From contig NZ_CP162599.1 of assembly GCF_040958695.1 (NCBI RefSeq), positions 24,001 through 88,000 on the forward strand: a stretch of DNA of 64,000 bases. Reading direction: 5' to 3'. The notes under the pieces were generated by a model that made no database searches, had not been told where the DNA came from, and worked only from the letters and a program-made list of their open reading frames with translations. This DNA is from Ornithinibacillus sp. 4-3. GTDB lineage: Bacteria; Bacillota; Bacilli; Bacillales; Amphibacillaceae. The translations under genes were made by a program, and so were the position numbers. Every line of letters starts with the position of its first letter. Within the stretch, counting starts at the first letter, position 1. Positions 48,359 to 58,098 of the stretch are shown here, one piece after another.

Positions 48359-48772
48359 ATGAAATCTAAAAAGGCTATAATTTCATTTTTATTAATAATC
48401 TTGCTACTATTTGCTTGTTCTACAGACTCAAATTTTGATATTGATGAGAATGAGATTGATCAAGTTAAGATTTCATACTTTGAGGACTTTGGCTTTTTAA
48501 ATGAAGATTTCCATAGGACTATTGAAAAAGAAGTAGAGGTTAAAGATTTTGTCTATGCTATCAGCACTGCTAAACGGCAACCTGGTTCCGTAGATATGCC
48601 TGAAGCTGACTTTAATTTACATTTTATTTCTAGTAATGGTGATTCAGAAGCTTTTCACCTTTGGATCTCCGAAGCGTATGCAACTGCAACTATAGTGAAA
48701 ATAAATGAGACAGATATTGCGTATGAGTTAACAGAGAAAAGCAGAAATAAAATTAAATCCATGCTAAGATAG
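48359..48772 (+). CDS. Putative small lipoprotein
   Basis: 137 aa. Lipoprotein signal peptide (KAIISFLLIILLLFAC) with the lipobox cysteine near residue 20, then a small acidic domain (DQVKISYFEDFGFLNEDF ... EVEVKDFVYAISTAKRQPGSV). This resembles YhfM-type lipoproteins, but I am not certain of the family. SD CAGGAGGG precedes ATG 48359. It is squeezed between two strong terminators and is an insertion relative to B. subtilis. Confidence 0.8.
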   Translation: MKSKKAIISFLLIILLLFACSTDSNFDIDENEIDQVKISYFEDFGFLNEDFHRTIEKEVEVKDFVYAISTAKRQPGSVDMPEADFNLHFISSNGDSEAFHLWISEAYATATIVKINETDIAYELTEKSRNKIKSMLR

Positions 48773-48785
48773 CTTACATAAAGCA

Positions 48786-48832
48786 AAAAACGGCTATGTT
48801 TATCGAAAAAGGATAAACATAGCCGTTTTACT
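48786..48832. terminator. Bidirectional terminator between lipoprotein gene and tRNA-Met
   Basis: AAAACGGCTATGTTTATC (48787-48804) and its inverse GATAAACATAGCCGTTTT (48812-48829) form an 18-bp perfect stem with T-runs in both directions. It serves the lipoprotein gene on plus and the tRNA on minus. Confidence 0.9.
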
Positions 48833-48843
48833 TCATTTTAGGA

Positions 48844-48917
48844 TAGCGGCGGAGGGGATCGAACCCCCGACCTTACGGGTATGAACCGTACGCTCTCGCC
48901 AGCTGAGCTACACCGCC
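48844..48917 (-). tRNA. tRNA-Met (CAT anticodon)
   Basis: A 74-nt cloverleaf on the minus strand. The acceptor stem is GGCGGTG/CGCCGCT and the D-stem GCTC/GAGC. The anticodon stem is TACGG/CCGTA around loop TTCATAC (anticodon CAT). The T-arm is GGGGG-TTCGATC-CCCTC and the discriminator A. CCA is not encoded. It could be an elongator Met or, in principle, a lysidine-modified Ile tRNA. The sequence resembles the elongator Met tRNA found near spoIIE in B. subtilis, where a Glu tRNA accompanies it; none is seen here. Confidence 0.93.
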
Positions 48918-48958
48918 ACGATATATGTATAAGTACTTCTAAATGAAGTACAGAAATC

Positions 48959-48987
48959 ATCATACAACAGGAAAATTAATCTGTCAA
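48959..48987 (-). promoter_or_regulatory. Sigma-A promoter of tRNA-Met
   Basis: On the minus strand, TTGACA (48987-48982), a 17-bp spacer, TATGAT (48964-48959), about 40 bp upstream of the tRNA. Confidence 0.7.
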
Positions 48988-49041
48988 TAAGATTTCAGAA
49001 GCCGATTTTATGCTAAGTATTTTATAGTTAAGCTGTTTCCT

Positions 49042-49138
49042 TTTGTAGAATAGTGTAAATTGTCTCAAAAGTCGTCGAACGATTCATCTATTTACTTACT
49101 TTCTTTTGACAAAAAGCAAAAAGCATTTGTGCTTTAAT
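49042..49138 (+). promoter_or_regulatory. spoIIE promoter region: 21-bp-spaced sigma-A promoter with Spo0A-like boxes
   Basis: TTGACA (49106-49111), a 21-bp spacer and TTTAAT (49133-49138). The unusual long spacing is the known hallmark of the Spo0A-activated spoIIE and spoIIG promoters. Candidate 0A boxes (TTTGTCRAA): TTTGTAGAA at 49042-49050 (8/9) and GTCGTCGAA at 49071-49079 (7/9). Confidence 0.65.
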
Positions 49139-49159
49139 GGTACAAAGAAGGGATGGATG

Positions 49160-51610
49160 ATGATGAGCATGTCACTAGATAAGCATCAAAAAAAATTAAT
49201 GAATGCAGATATTTCTTTAATCACTAGATTACAGCAACGTATATTTCATCAAGCACAATACTGGCTTATTGTAAAAGGTTGGCTCTTTATTTTAATAGGC
49301 TTTTTATTAGGACGAGCAGTAATTTTGACGATGGTTTCCCCATTTGCCGTTGCCTTCCTAGCAACAATGTGGATGATGGATAAAGGAAAAGGGAAGAAAG
49401 TTCTGTTTGCAACGGTTCTCGGTGGGCTCACATATTCTGTTGAGCAGGGCCTATGGCTATCACTTGTTATGGTTATTTTCCTGTTCTTATTCCATACTTT
49501 ACAAAGCTTGCGTGTGCAATGGAAATTACCAATGATTGTTTTTGCCTCTACGATAACTTCTCGAATTATTCAATATACACTCACTTCTGAACTGACTACT
49601 TATGAATGGATGCTGCTCGGTGTTGAAGGTGTCCTTGCGGTTATTCTTGTATTATTATTTATGCAAAGTATTCCTATTATAGAACCAGATCGTTATCGAC
49701 CCGCTTTAAAAAATGAAGAAATTATTTGTATGATTATCCTGATTGCTTCAATATTAACGGGAACAATAGGTTGGGCTATTTTTAATGCTTCTATGGAACA
49801 AATATTAGCCAGATATTTTGTGTTAATCTTTTCTTATGTTGGCGGAGCGGCAATTGGATCAACAGTAGGTGTCGTAGTTGGATTAATTTTATCACTCGCC
49901 AATGTGGCTAATATTTATCAAATGGGCTTGCTTGCATTTTCTGGTTTACTCGGTGGTTTGTTAAAAGAGGGGAAAAAGGTAGGAGTTAGTGTAGGTTTAA
50001 TTGTTGGAACCTTTCTTGTTGATATGTATGGAGGATCTTCAACATGGCTACAATCTATGACAGAATCCATTTTAGCAATTGGGTTGTTTTGGATAACACC
50101 TGTCACATTCCTTCAACAGCTTGCTAAATATATTCCTGGAACAGAAGCATATATGAAAGATCAGCGGCAATATTTACAAAAGGTTCGCGATGTTACAGCA
50201 AGGCGAGTAGAACAATTTTCTCAAGTATTCGGTGCACTTTCTAAGAGTTTTTCAGAAACCGAAATCGTTCCACTTGGCGAGGAACAACAAAGACAGGAGA
50301 CGGATTTCTTCTTAAGTCAGGTAACAGAACGGACATGCCAACGGTGCTTTATGAAGGAACATTGCTGGAAAAATAATTTTCAGCGCACATACAGTACGAT
50401 GGAAGAAATGAAGGATCAATTGGCGAGTCGTAAACAAATCAATCTCCAATTAAAGCGTGAGTTTGAAAATATTTGTGTTCGCTCGAATAAAGTTATCGAC
50501 GTAATGAAAGAAGAAATGTCCTTTTTTGATATAAACCAAAAGCTTAAGCAACAGATGATAGAAAGCAAACAAATAGTAGCAGACCAATTACAAGGTGTCT
50601 CAGATATTATGGATGATTTTGCAAAGGAAATTGTACAAGAGCGTAAATATCATGAAAAACAGGAAATTGAAATTCTCCTTGCACTAGAGAAACTAGGCTT
50701 AGAAATTATTAAATTAGATATTTTCCGTTTGGACAAGGGAAATGTAGATATTGATTTAACCTTATCTGTTTATGATTATCATGGTGAAGGTCCGAAACTA
50801 ATTGCTCCTTTGTTATCAGATTTATTAAATGAGTTAATTGTTGTTCATGAGGAAAAATTATCACCATATCCAAATGGCTATTGTTATTTATCTTTTCGTT
50901 CAGCAAAAGAATATGTCATTAAAACAGGTATTGCAACAGCTGCAAAGGATGGTGGTTTTATATCTGGTGATAGTTTTACGATGATGGAGCTAGGAACAGG
51001 GAAATTTGCTATGGCTATTAGTGATGGAATGGGGAATGGCGAACGTGCACGAGAGGAAAGTGAAGAAACATTACGACTGCTTCAACAAATTTTACAAACT
51101 GGAATTGCAGAAAAAGTAGCTATTAAAACAATTAATTCTATATTAGCATTGCGTTCAACAGATGAAATTTTTGCGACGCTTGATTTAGTGGTGGTCAACC
51201 TACATAATGCCTATGCTCGCTTCCTGAAAATAGGTTCATCACCTAGCATCGTAAAACGTGGTAACGAGATATTCCAAGTAGAAGGACATAATTTGCCAAT
51301 CGGTATTATTCAAGAAGTAGATGTAGACATCGTAACAAAACAATTAAAAGTCGGAGATTTACTTATCATGATGAGTGATGGCCTGCTAGATGGTTTGATT
51401 TATGTTACAAATGCTGATCTTTGGATAAGAAGAAAGCTCCGTGAAATCCAAACAGATCACCCACAAGAAATTGCAGACCTTTTATTAGAAGAAGTGATTA
51501 GAGAACGTTCTGGTGTCATTGAAGATGATATGACAGTATTAGTAGCTAAAGTAATGAAAAACACTCCAGAATGGGCAACTATCCCCTTTTATGGAGAAAG
51601 GGCACAATAA
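49160..51610 (+). CDS. spoIIE: Stage II sporulation protein E (serine phosphatase)
   Basis: About 816 aa. Around ten N-terminal transmembrane helices (residues about 35-320) are followed by a linker with cysteines (CQRCFMKEHCW) and a PP2C phosphatase domain with SDGMGNG (around 621), MMSDGLLDG and EDDMTVLVAK. It dephosphorylates SpoIIAA to release sigma-F and binds FtsZ at the polar septum. Starts at 49157, 49160 or 49163 are possible; AAGGG at 49148 favours 49160. The open frame to TTG 49106 overlaps the -35 hexamer, so it is not translated there. Confidence 0.96.
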   Translation: MMSMSLDKHQKKLMNADISLITRLQQRIFHQAQYWLIVKGWLFILIGFLLGRAVILTMVSPFAVAFLATMWMMDKGKGKKVLFATVLGGLTYSVEQGLWLSLVMVIFLFLFHTLQSLRVQWKLPMIVFASTITSRIIQYTLTSELTTYEWMLLGVEGVLAVILVLLFMQSIPIIEPDRYRPALKNEEIICMIILIASILTGTIGWAIFNASMEQILARYFVLIFSYVGGAAIGSTVGVVVGLILSLANVANIYQMGLLAFSGLLGGLLKEGKKVGVSVGLIVGTFLVDMYGGSSTWLQSMTESILAIGLFWITPVTFLQQLAKYIPGTEAYMKDQRQYLQKVRDVTARRVEQFSQVFGALSKSFSETEIVPLGEEQQRQETDFFLSQVTERTCQRCFMKEHCWKNNFQRTYSTMEEMKDQLASRKQINLQLKREFENICVRSNKVIDVMKEEMSFFDINQKLKQQMIESKQIVADQLQGVSDIMDDFAKEIVQERKYHEKQEIEILLALEKLGLEIIKLDIFRLDKGNVDIDLTLSVYDYHGEGPKLIAPLLSDLLNELIVVHEEKLSPYPNGYCYLSFRSAKEYVIKTGIATAAKDGGFISGDSFTMMELGTGKFAMAISDGMGNGERAREESEETLRLLQQILQTGIAEKVAIKTINSILALRSTDEIFATLDLVVVNLHNAYARFLKIGSSPSIVKRGNEIFQVEGHNLPIGIIQEVDVDIVTKQLKVGDLLIMMSDGLLDGLIYVTNADLWIRRKLREIQTDHPQEIADLLLEEVIRERSGVIEDDMTVLVAKVMKNTPEWATIPFYGERAQ

Positions 51611-51723
51611 AATTCCCACAAGAAGAAAGTTTTCCATGAATTACCTCATAATATTTGGCGAGTGACTTTATTTCACATAAAATAGAAGATAAATAAATAA
51701 GTGATGAAGAAAGGGGGTTAATA

Positions 51724-53139
51724 GTGAGACAGAAGGTGCTGCAATTTATGAAACAACACCAGCTACTCAAAAAAGATACAACAGTACTTGTCGGTGTTTC
51801 TGGAGGACCAGATTCCATGGCATTGTTACATTTATATAAAAGCTTCAGCAAAGCATGGAATATTCGTCTTATCGCACTTTCTATTGACCATCAGCTTCGG
51901 GGGGAAGATTCCATTGCTGATGTAGCATATGTTCGTGCTATTTGTGCAGACTGGGATATCCCATTTGAGGCAGGGACTTTGGATGTTCCTGCTTATCATA
52001 AAATGTATAAAGTTAGTACACAAGTAGCAGCACGAACACTGCGCTATCAATTTTTTCTAGAAAAGATGCAGGAATATGATGCAGACTATTTGGCATTAGG
52101 GCACCATGGGGATGATCAAGTGGAGACGATTTTGATGAATTTAACTCGCTCATCTAATCCAGCAGCACTTGCAGGAATCCCTGTGAAACGAAGCTTTGCT
52201 GATGGAGAAATTGTACGTCCATTATTATGTGTTGAGCGAAAGGAAATTGAGGAATACTGTGCGGCACATCAAATTATACCAAGATTGGATGCTTCGAATG
52301 AAGAGGTGACTTATACAAGAAATTATTTTCGGAAATATATATTACCACTATTAAAAGAGAAAAATGAGCGTATACATGTAACAACCCAGCGATTAAGTGA
52401 AGCGCTCCAAGAAGATGAAAGCTTTCTAGAAGCAGAAGCAAAAAAGGCAGCAGAAAAGATTATATCAGAGAAAATAAAGGGTGAAAAAGTAACGATAGAT
52501 AGCATGGAACTGAAAAGTTTTCCCCGTGCTTTACAAAGGCGAATCTATCATCTAATATTAAGCTATCTATATAAAAAAACACCTAAAACTTTGTCTTCTG
52601 CGCACGAAGCATCCTTTTTGGATTTATTAACTAAATCAGGTTATCGACAGCTTGATTTCCCTCATGGTTTAAAAATCGAAAAATCATATGATTTTATTCG
52701 CTTTTCTTTTAAAAATTCAATGCAGGAAGAAAATGCTTTCCAACAAAAGCTTTTGATTCCAACAGATATCACTCTTCCAGATGGGGCGACATTACAGGTA
52801 AAGTATGTAAATGAAATAGATAAGTTAGGGAAACATATTATTTATATTCATCCTGAAGATGTTAGCCTTCCTTTACAGGTCCGTTTCAGACAAACAGGCG
52901 ACGCAATGAGCTGGAAAGGTTTAAATGGTAGTAGAAAGCTAAAGGATATTTTTATTGATGAAAAAATACCTTTAAAAGAACGCGATAATTGGCCAATTAT
53001 TACAGATGATTCTGATGAAATTATTTGGTTAGTAGGGATTAAAAAAGGGAAAAAGGCTATAGAGCAGCAAGATAAGAGAACTTTATTTGTTCAGCTAAGA
53101 TATGAACAAGCGGCATGTAGGAGGAAGAATGATGCATAA
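51724..53139 (+). CDS. tilS: tRNA(Ile)-lysidine synthetase
   Basis: 471 aa. The PP-loop SGGPDS is at residues 26-31. [17 protein letters not shown] and [18 protein letters not shown] follow, and a C-terminal domain with RFRQTGDAM ... [15 protein letters not shown]. It converts C34 of a CAU-anticodon tRNA to lysidine. The start is GTG 51724 with AAGGGGG upstream. It overlaps hpt by 8 bp. yabS and yabT, found between spoIIE and tilS in B. subtilis, are absent. Confidence 0.96.
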   Translation: MRQKVLQFMKQHQLLKKDTTVLVGVSGGPDSMALLHLYKSFSKAWNIRLIALSIDHQLRGEDSIADVAYVRAICADWDIPFEAGTLDVPAYHKMYKVSTQVAARTLRYQFFLEKMQEYDADYLALGHHGDDQVETILMNLTRSSNPAALAGIPVKRSFADGEIVRPLLCVERKEIEEYCAAHQIIPRLDASNEEVTYTRNYFRKYILPLLKEKNERIHVTTQRLSEALQEDESFLEAEAKKAAEKIISEKIKGEKVTIDSMELKSFPRALQRRIYHLILSYLYKKTPKTLSSAHEASFLDLLTKSGYRQLDFPHGLKIEKSYDFIRFSFKNSMQEENAFQQKLLIPTDITLPDGATLQVKYVNEIDKLGKHIIYIHPEDVSLPLQVRFRQTGDAMSWKGLNGSRKLKDIFIDEKIPLKERDNWPIITDDSDEIIWLVGIKKGKKAIEQQDKRTLFVQLRYEQAACRRKNDA

Positions 53140-53671
53140 TGATATTGAAAAAGTTCTAGTTACAGAAGAAGAAATTGCGAAAAAATGTGCAGAAATCGGC
53201 AAGCTATTAACGAGTGAATATGCTGGGAAGTTTCCACTTGTCATTGGAGTATTAAAAGGTGCGACACCTTTTATGTCTGATCTTATCCGCCATATCGATA
53301 CACATGTTGAAGTAGATTTCATGGATGTATCTAGCTATGGAAGTGGCACAAAATCTTCTGGAGAAGTAAAAATTGTGAAGGACTTAGATACAAAGGTAGA
53401 GGATCGTGATCTTCTTATTATCGAAGATATTATTGATAGTGGGTTAACCCTTAGTTATTTAGTTGATCTTTTCAAATATCGTAAGGCAAAGTCGATAAAA
53501 ATTGTTACATTATTAGATAAACCCGCAAGACGTACAGCGAAGATTAAAGCAGATCTAGTTGGTTTTGAAATACCAGATGCTTTTGTTGTAGGATATGGAT
53601 TAGACTATAATGAAAGATATCGGAATTTACCTTATATCGGGATTTTAAAACCAGAAGTATATGGTGGATAA
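53132..53671 (+). CDS. hpt: Hypoxanthine phosphoribosyltransferase
   Basis: 179 aa. Purine salvage enzyme. It has [20 protein letters not shown], the PRPP loop [14 protein letters not shown], and [33 protein letters not shown] 53132 is at 7 nt from AGGAGG (53119-53124); ATG 53129 is a second choice. The conserved tilS-hpt-ftsH order is kept. Confidence 0.96.
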   Translation: MHNDIEKVLVTEEEIAKKCAEIGKLLTSEYAGKFPLVIGVLKGATPFMSDLIRHIDTHVEVDFMDVSSYGSGTKSSGEVKIVKDLDTKVEDRDLLIIEDIIDSGLTLSYLVDLFKYRKAKSIKIVTLLDKPARRTAKIKADLVGFEIPDAFVVGYGLDYNERYRNLPYIGILKPEVYGG

Positions 53672-53751
53672 TTAGACTAGAAATTCATTCTTGTTTTAAC
53701 TTTGTACATATATTGTAAAATAAATGTTTTTCTAAGGTAATTTCGTTGTAC

Positions 53752-53780
53752 TTGAACTTTTCTGTATGGTAATATGTAAT
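53752..53780 (+). promoter_or_regulatory. Candidate sigma-A promoter of ftsH
   Basis: TTGAAC (53752-53757), a 17-bp spacer, TGTAAT (53775-53780). The -10 has one mismatch. Confidence 0.45.
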
Positions 53781-53811
53781 ATAGTTTTTCCCGCCCGGGA
53801 GGAGGTTATCA

Positions 53812-55854
53812 ATGAACCGAGTGTTTCGGAATTTATTCTTTTACGGGATTATTTTCTTAGTATTAATCGCAGTAATAGGATTGTTCAACGGACAAAATAA
53901 AGAGGTGAAGGAATTCACCGTCCATGAGTTTACACAAGCTTTAAGCAATGGCGAAATCAAAGAAATGACGATGCAGCCAGTCAATAAAATAATGAGATTT
54001 ACAGGGACCTTGAATCAAGATAATGCAGAATTTGTTTCACAAGTTCCAGATAACACAGAGATCATTGCAGAAATTACAAAGCAAGCCTCTGATCAAGATG
54101 TGTTGAAGGTAGCACAAGAGGAGCAGCCAAGTGCATTTGTTAGCTTCCTAACAATGATGTTACCTTTCCTGATCATCGGATTAATTTTCTTCTTCTTCCT
54201 TACTAGAGCACAAGGCGGCGGCGGGGGCGGCGGCCGAGTGATGAATTTTGGTAAGAGTAAAGCGAAGCTATACAGTGAAGAAAAGAAAAAGGTTCGTTTC
54301 TCAGATGTAGCTGGTGCTGATGAAGAGAAACAGGAGCTTGTAGAAGTAGTAGACTTCTTAAAGGATCCTCGTAAGTTTACTAAAGTCGGTGCCCGAATAC
54401 CAAAAGGAGTTCTCTTAGTAGGACCTCCAGGTACAGGTAAAACATTACTTGCGAAAGCAGTAGCTGGAGAAGCTGGTACACCTTTCTTCTCAATTAGTGG
54501 TTCTGATTTCGTAGAAATGTTTGTCGGAGTCGGTGCGTCCCGAGTACGTGACTTATTTGAAAACGCGAAGAAAAATTCACCATGTATCATCTTTATTGAT
54601 GAGATTGATGCAGTAGGTAGACAGCGTGGAGCAGGTCTTGGTGGAGGTCATGATGAGCGTGAACAGACGTTAAACCAGTTATTGGTTGAAATGGATGGAT
54701 TTGATGCAAATGAAGGAATCATCATGATTGCGGCTACTAACCGCCCTGATATTCTAGACCCAGCATTATTACGCCCAGGACGATTTGACCGTCAAATTAC
54801 AGTAGACCGTCCAGATGTAAAAGGACGCGAACAAATTTTACATGTACATGCACGTAATAAACCAGTCGATGATTCGATTGATTTAAAAACGATTGCTATG
54901 CGTACACCAGGATTTTCTGGAGCTGATTTAGAAAATCTATTAAACGAGGCAGCGCTTGTTGCTGCAAGACGCGATAAGAAGCAAATTACAATGGAAGAAG
55001 TAGATGAAGCCATTGATCGTGTCATTGCAGGGCCGGCGAAGAAGAGCCGAGTGGTCTCACAGAAAGAACGCGAAATTGTTGCATATCATGAAAGTGGTCA
55101 CACAGTTATAGGAATGGTATTAAACGATGCAGATACCGTGCATAAGGTAACTATTGTTCCTCGTGGCCAAGCTGGTGGTTATGCAGTAATGTTACCGAAA
55201 GAAGATCGTTATATTGTTACAAAACCAGAGTTGTTTGATAAAATTACAGGTCTCTTAGGTGGACGTGTAGCAGAGGAAATCATCTTTGGTAAAGGTAATG
55301 TAAGTACTGGAGCTTCCAACGACTTCCAACGTGCAACTGCAATTGCGAAAAGAATGATTACTGAATTTGGTATGAGTGAAAAAATTGGTCCAACACAATT
55401 TAGTGGTGGAGGCGGCGAAGTGTTCTTAGGCCGTGACCTACACAATGAGCAAAATTACAGTGATGTTATTGCACATGAAATTGATACAGAAATGCAAAAC
55501 TTTATTGGTTATTGCTATGAGCGTGCAAGAACAATTTTAACGGAAAACCGTGATAAATTAGAGCTTATTGCACAAACATTGTTAGACGTGGAAACACTTG
55601 ATGAAGAACAAATCAAATCACTCTTTGAAACAGGTGTTCTTCCTGAACCAACAACAAATGAAGATGGTGAAGTGGTTGTAAATATTCAATCACAAGAAAA
55701 CAAACCAGATTCATTTGAAGATGCCAAGGCAAAAGCTGATGCAACTAAGCAAGAAGAGTCTTCTGAAGAAGTAGAAGAAGATACAGAGCAAACAGAACAA
55801 AGAACAGATGATTCAGACAATCCGTCATCTAAAAATAATAACGAAAAAGAATAA
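53812..55854 (+). CDS. ftsH: ATP-dependent zinc metalloprotease FtsH
   Basis: 680 aa membrane AAA+ protease. Transmembrane segments lie at about 7-24 and 110-130, then a glycine-rich linker. Walker A GPPGTGKT (204-211), Walker [12 protein letters not shown], and the zinc site H426-E-S-G-H430 are present. The C-terminal tail (about 620-680) is strongly acidic and serine/glutamate-rich, slightly longer than in B. subtilis (637 aa). SD GGGAGGAGGT precedes the ATG. Confidence 0.97.
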   Translation: MNRVFRNLFFYGIIFLVLIAVIGLFNGQNKEVKEFTVHEFTQALSNGEIKEMTMQPVNKIMRFTGTLNQDNAEFVSQVPDNTEIIAEITKQASDQDVLKVAQEEQPSAFVSFLTMMLPFLIIGLIFFFFLTRAQGGGGGGGRVMNFGKSKAKLYSEEKKKVRFSDVAGADEEKQELVEVVDFLKDPRKFTKVGARIPKGVLLVGPPGTGKTLLAKAVAGEAGTPFFSISGSDFVEMFVGVGASRVRDLFENAKKNSPCIIFIDEIDAVGRQRGAGLGGGHDEREQTLNQLLVEMDGFDANEGIIMIAATNRPDILDPALLRPGRFDRQITVDRPDVKGREQILHVHARNKPVDDSIDLKTIAMRTPGFSGADLENLLNEAALVAARRDKKQITMEEVDEAIDRVIAGPAKKSRVVSQKEREIVAYHESGHTVIGMVLNDADTVHKVTIVPRGQAGGYAVMLPKEDRYIVTKPELFDKITGLLGGRVAEEIIFGKGNVSTGASNDFQRATAIAKRMITEFGMSEKIGPTQFSGGGGEVFLGRDLHNEQNYSDVIAHEIDTEMQNFIGYCYERARTILTENRDKLELIAQTLLDVETLDEEQIKSLFETGVLPEPTTNEDGEVVVNIQSQENKPDSFEDAKAKADATKQEESSEEVEEDTEQTEQRTDDSDNPSSKNNNEKE

Positions 55855-55865
55855 TGATATATGGC

Positions 55866-55900
55866 AAAAGCAGTCTCTACACGCAGAGGCTGCTTTTCTT
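55866..55900 (+). terminator. Terminator after ftsH
   Basis: AAAAGCAGTCTCT (55866-55878) pairs with AGAGGCTGCTTTT (55885-55897), with a T-rich tail. Confidence 0.85.
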
Positions 55901-56061
55901 GTCTCACTATAGTGTATAGTTGATGAAATTATAGTAAAGGGTAAATAATAGATTGGTTTGGCGAGCTTCTTGAAAATACATGTAATTTATTGGTTTGTGA
56001 ATAGATGATTTTAGGCTATTATTAGTGGTAAGAGAACTGCAGAGCAGGAAGGTTGGTAAAA

Positions 56062-56826
56062 ATGATCTTTGTTATTGATATTGGAAATACAAACACAGTG
56101 CTAGGAGTTTTTGAGGAAGAGCAGTTAAAATATGAATGGCGTATTAAAACAGATCGCTATAAAACAGCAGATGAGTTTGCGGTATTAATCAAATCATTAT
56201 TTGATTATAAAGGAGTATTGTTTTCTGATGTTACGGATATTATTATCTCCTCCGTTGTTCCGCCTATTATGGCTTCACTGGAAATGATGTGTAAGAATTA
56301 TTTTCAAATAAAACCAATGATTATCGGAAAAAATATGAAAACAAATTTAAAAATGCTATATCCTAATCCGCAAGAAATCGGTGCAGATCGAATTGTTAAT
56401 GCGGTCGGAGCTATTGAAAAATATGATGGTCCAATTGTTATTATAGATTTTGGAACAGCAACAACGTACTGTTATATTAATGAAAACAAGGAGTATGTCG
56501 GTGGAATTATTTCCCCAGGAATTACGATATCCATGGAAGCATTATATCAAAAGGCAGCAAAGCTTCCGAAAATTGATATTCAACGACCGGATCGTATTAT
56601 TGGGCAATCGACGATTGAAGCAATGCAATCTGGGGTATTTTATGGATATATTGCTCAAGTTGATGGAATAGTTCAACGTATTAAAAAAGAGTGGAAGACA
56701 GAACCTACAGTTATCGCAACAGGAGGATTAGCACCTCTTCTAGTCAAAGCATCAGAAACGATTGATGTTGTTGATCAGTATTTAACATTAAATGGTCTCT
56801 ATTTGATTTATAAAAATAATAAATAA
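56062..56826 (+). CDS. coaX: Type III pantothenate kinase
   Basis: 254 aa ASKHA-fold enzyme that starts coenzyme A synthesis. DIGNTNT lies at residues 6-12, [16 protein letters not shown] and [10 protein letters not shown] follow, then [11 protein letters not shown] 56062 with GGAAGG upstream; the open frame's earlier TTG at 56053 lies within the SD. Confidence 0.95.
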   Translation: MIFVIDIGNTNTVLGVFEEEQLKYEWRIKTDRYKTADEFAVLIKSLFDYKGVLFSDVTDIIISSVVPPIMASLEMMCKNYFQIKPMIIGKNMKTNLKMLYPNPQEIGADRIVNAVGAIEKYDGPIVIIDFGTATTYCYINENKEYVGGIISPGITISMEALYQKAAKLPKIDIQRPDRIIGQSTIEAMQSGVFYGYIAQVDGIVQRIKKEWKTEPTVIATGGLAPLLVKASETIDVVDQYLTLNGLYLIYKNNK

Positions 56827-56841
56827 GGGAGTAATAGTAAG

Positions 56842-57708
56842 ATGAGTGATTATATTGTAAAAGCAACAGCATATGATGGAAAAATCCGAGCATATGCCAT
56901 TCATTCAACAAATATAGTAAAAGAAGCTCAGCGCCGTCATGATTCATGGGCGACAGCATCTGCGGCATTAGGAAGAACATTGACTATCTCAGCAATGATG
57001 GGTGCAATGTTAAAAGGTAAGGATTCCTTAACAGTAAAAGTAGAAGGAAATGGACCAATTGGTGCAATTATTGTAGATAGTAATGCAAAAGGAGAAGTCC
57101 GAGGTTTTGTAAAGAATCCACATGTCGATTTTGAATTAAACGAACAGGGCAAATTAGATGTTCGTCGTGCAGTTGGAACAGAAGGAAATATGAGTGTAGT
57201 AAAAGATCTAGGCTTGAAGGATTATTTTACTGGCCAAGTACCGATTGTGTCAGGGGAAATAAGCGAGGATTTTACCTATTATTTCGTAACCTCTGAACAG
57301 ATTCCATCAGCAGTAGGAGCAGGAGTATTGGTGAATCCAGACCATTCCATTAAGGCAGCAGGTGGATTTATTATCCAAGTAATGCCTGGTGCAGATGAGG
57401 AAGTTATAACAAAATTAGAAAACCAGATCAGTAAATTTCCAGCGATATCTAGCTTAGTAGAACAAGGGCATACACCAGAACAAATTTTACTAGAGCTATT
57501 CGGAAAAGATGAAATAAATATTTTAGATCGTCAAGATGTGTCCTTTACATGTAATTGTTCGAAGGAAAGATTTGAGCGTGCCATTATCGGACTAGGGAAA
57601 GAAGAAATTGTACAAATGATTGAAGAAGATCATGGAGCAGAAGCAACTTGTCATTTTTGTAATGAAGTATATTATTTCACAGAAGAAGAATTGCGTAGTT
57701 TATTATAA
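56842..57708 (+). CDS. hslO: Redox-regulated chaperone Hsp33
   Basis: 288 aa. Redox-activated holdase. It opens [21 protein letters not shown] and ends with the zinc cysteine switch: CNC and CHFC about 30 residues apart, near the C-terminus. SD AAGGGAG precedes the ATG; coaX lies 15 bp upstream. It is followed 60 bp later by the left end of the IS element. Confidence 0.96.
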   Translation: MSDYIVKATAYDGKIRAYAIHSTNIVKEAQRRHDSWATASAALGRTLTISAMMGAMLKGKDSLTVKVEGNGPIGAIIVDSNAKGEVRGFVKNPHVDFELNEQGKLDVRRAVGTEGNMSVVKDLGLKDYFTGQVPIVSGEISEDFTYYFVTSEQIPSAVGAGVLVNPDHSIKAAGGFIIQVMPGADEEVITKLENQISKFPAISSLVEQGHTPEQILLELFGKDEINILDRQDVSFTCNCSKERFERAIIGLGKEEIVQMIEEDHGAEATCHFCNEVYYFTEEELRSLL

Positions 57709-57819
57709 GAGAATGTAAAGATACATTTTAAACAAAAATGTTGTACGCTTGATGCTAGTATAGTTTCATGGACACAACTTAGTTAAGTCTTTAAAATTAT
57801 TACTAGGGGGTTGTGTCCA

Positions 57820-58098
57820 ATGGCAAATCACAAACATGGTAAACGTTACAATGATGATTTTAGGAAGATGGTTGTTGATTTATATCGTTCAGGTCAATCA
57901 GCTAGGGAATTAAGCAGTGAATATGGCGTTTCAGAAGTAACTATTTATGCATGGATAAAAAAATTCAATCCAGTAGAGCTAGAAGATGGATCATCCGTAA
58001 CACCAGATGATTACGCAAAGATGCAAAAAGAAATGCTTAAGTTACAACAGGAGAACGAAATATTAAAAAAAGCTATGGCCATATTCGCAAAAAAGTAA
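57820..58098 (+). CDS. IS3-family transposase OrfA
   Basis: 92 aa. The helix-turn-helix region is GQSARELSSEYGVSEVTIYAWIKKF, followed by a leucine-zipper-like coiled coil (MQKEMLKLQQENEILKKAMAIFAKK). ATG 57820 follows AGGGGG, with TTGTGTCCA between; that motif is inverse to the left IS end and could fold over the ribosome binding site. The reading frame ends in A-AAA-AAG-TAA, where a -1 shift would lead into OrfB. Confidence 0.9.
   Translation: MANHKHGKRYNDDFRKMVVDLYRSGQSARELSSEYGVSEVTIYAWIKKFNPVELEDGSSVTPDDYAKMQKEMLKLQQENEILKKAMAIFAKK

Noticed and set aside
49106..49159. Extended start of SpoIIE at TTG 49106
   Set aside because: That TTG is the -35 hexamer TTGACA of the likely promoter, so it lies upstream of the transcript start.
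55866..55900. Possible small RNA at the ftsH 3' end
   Set aside because: The stem with T-run is adequately explained as a terminator; nothing else supports an RNA gene.
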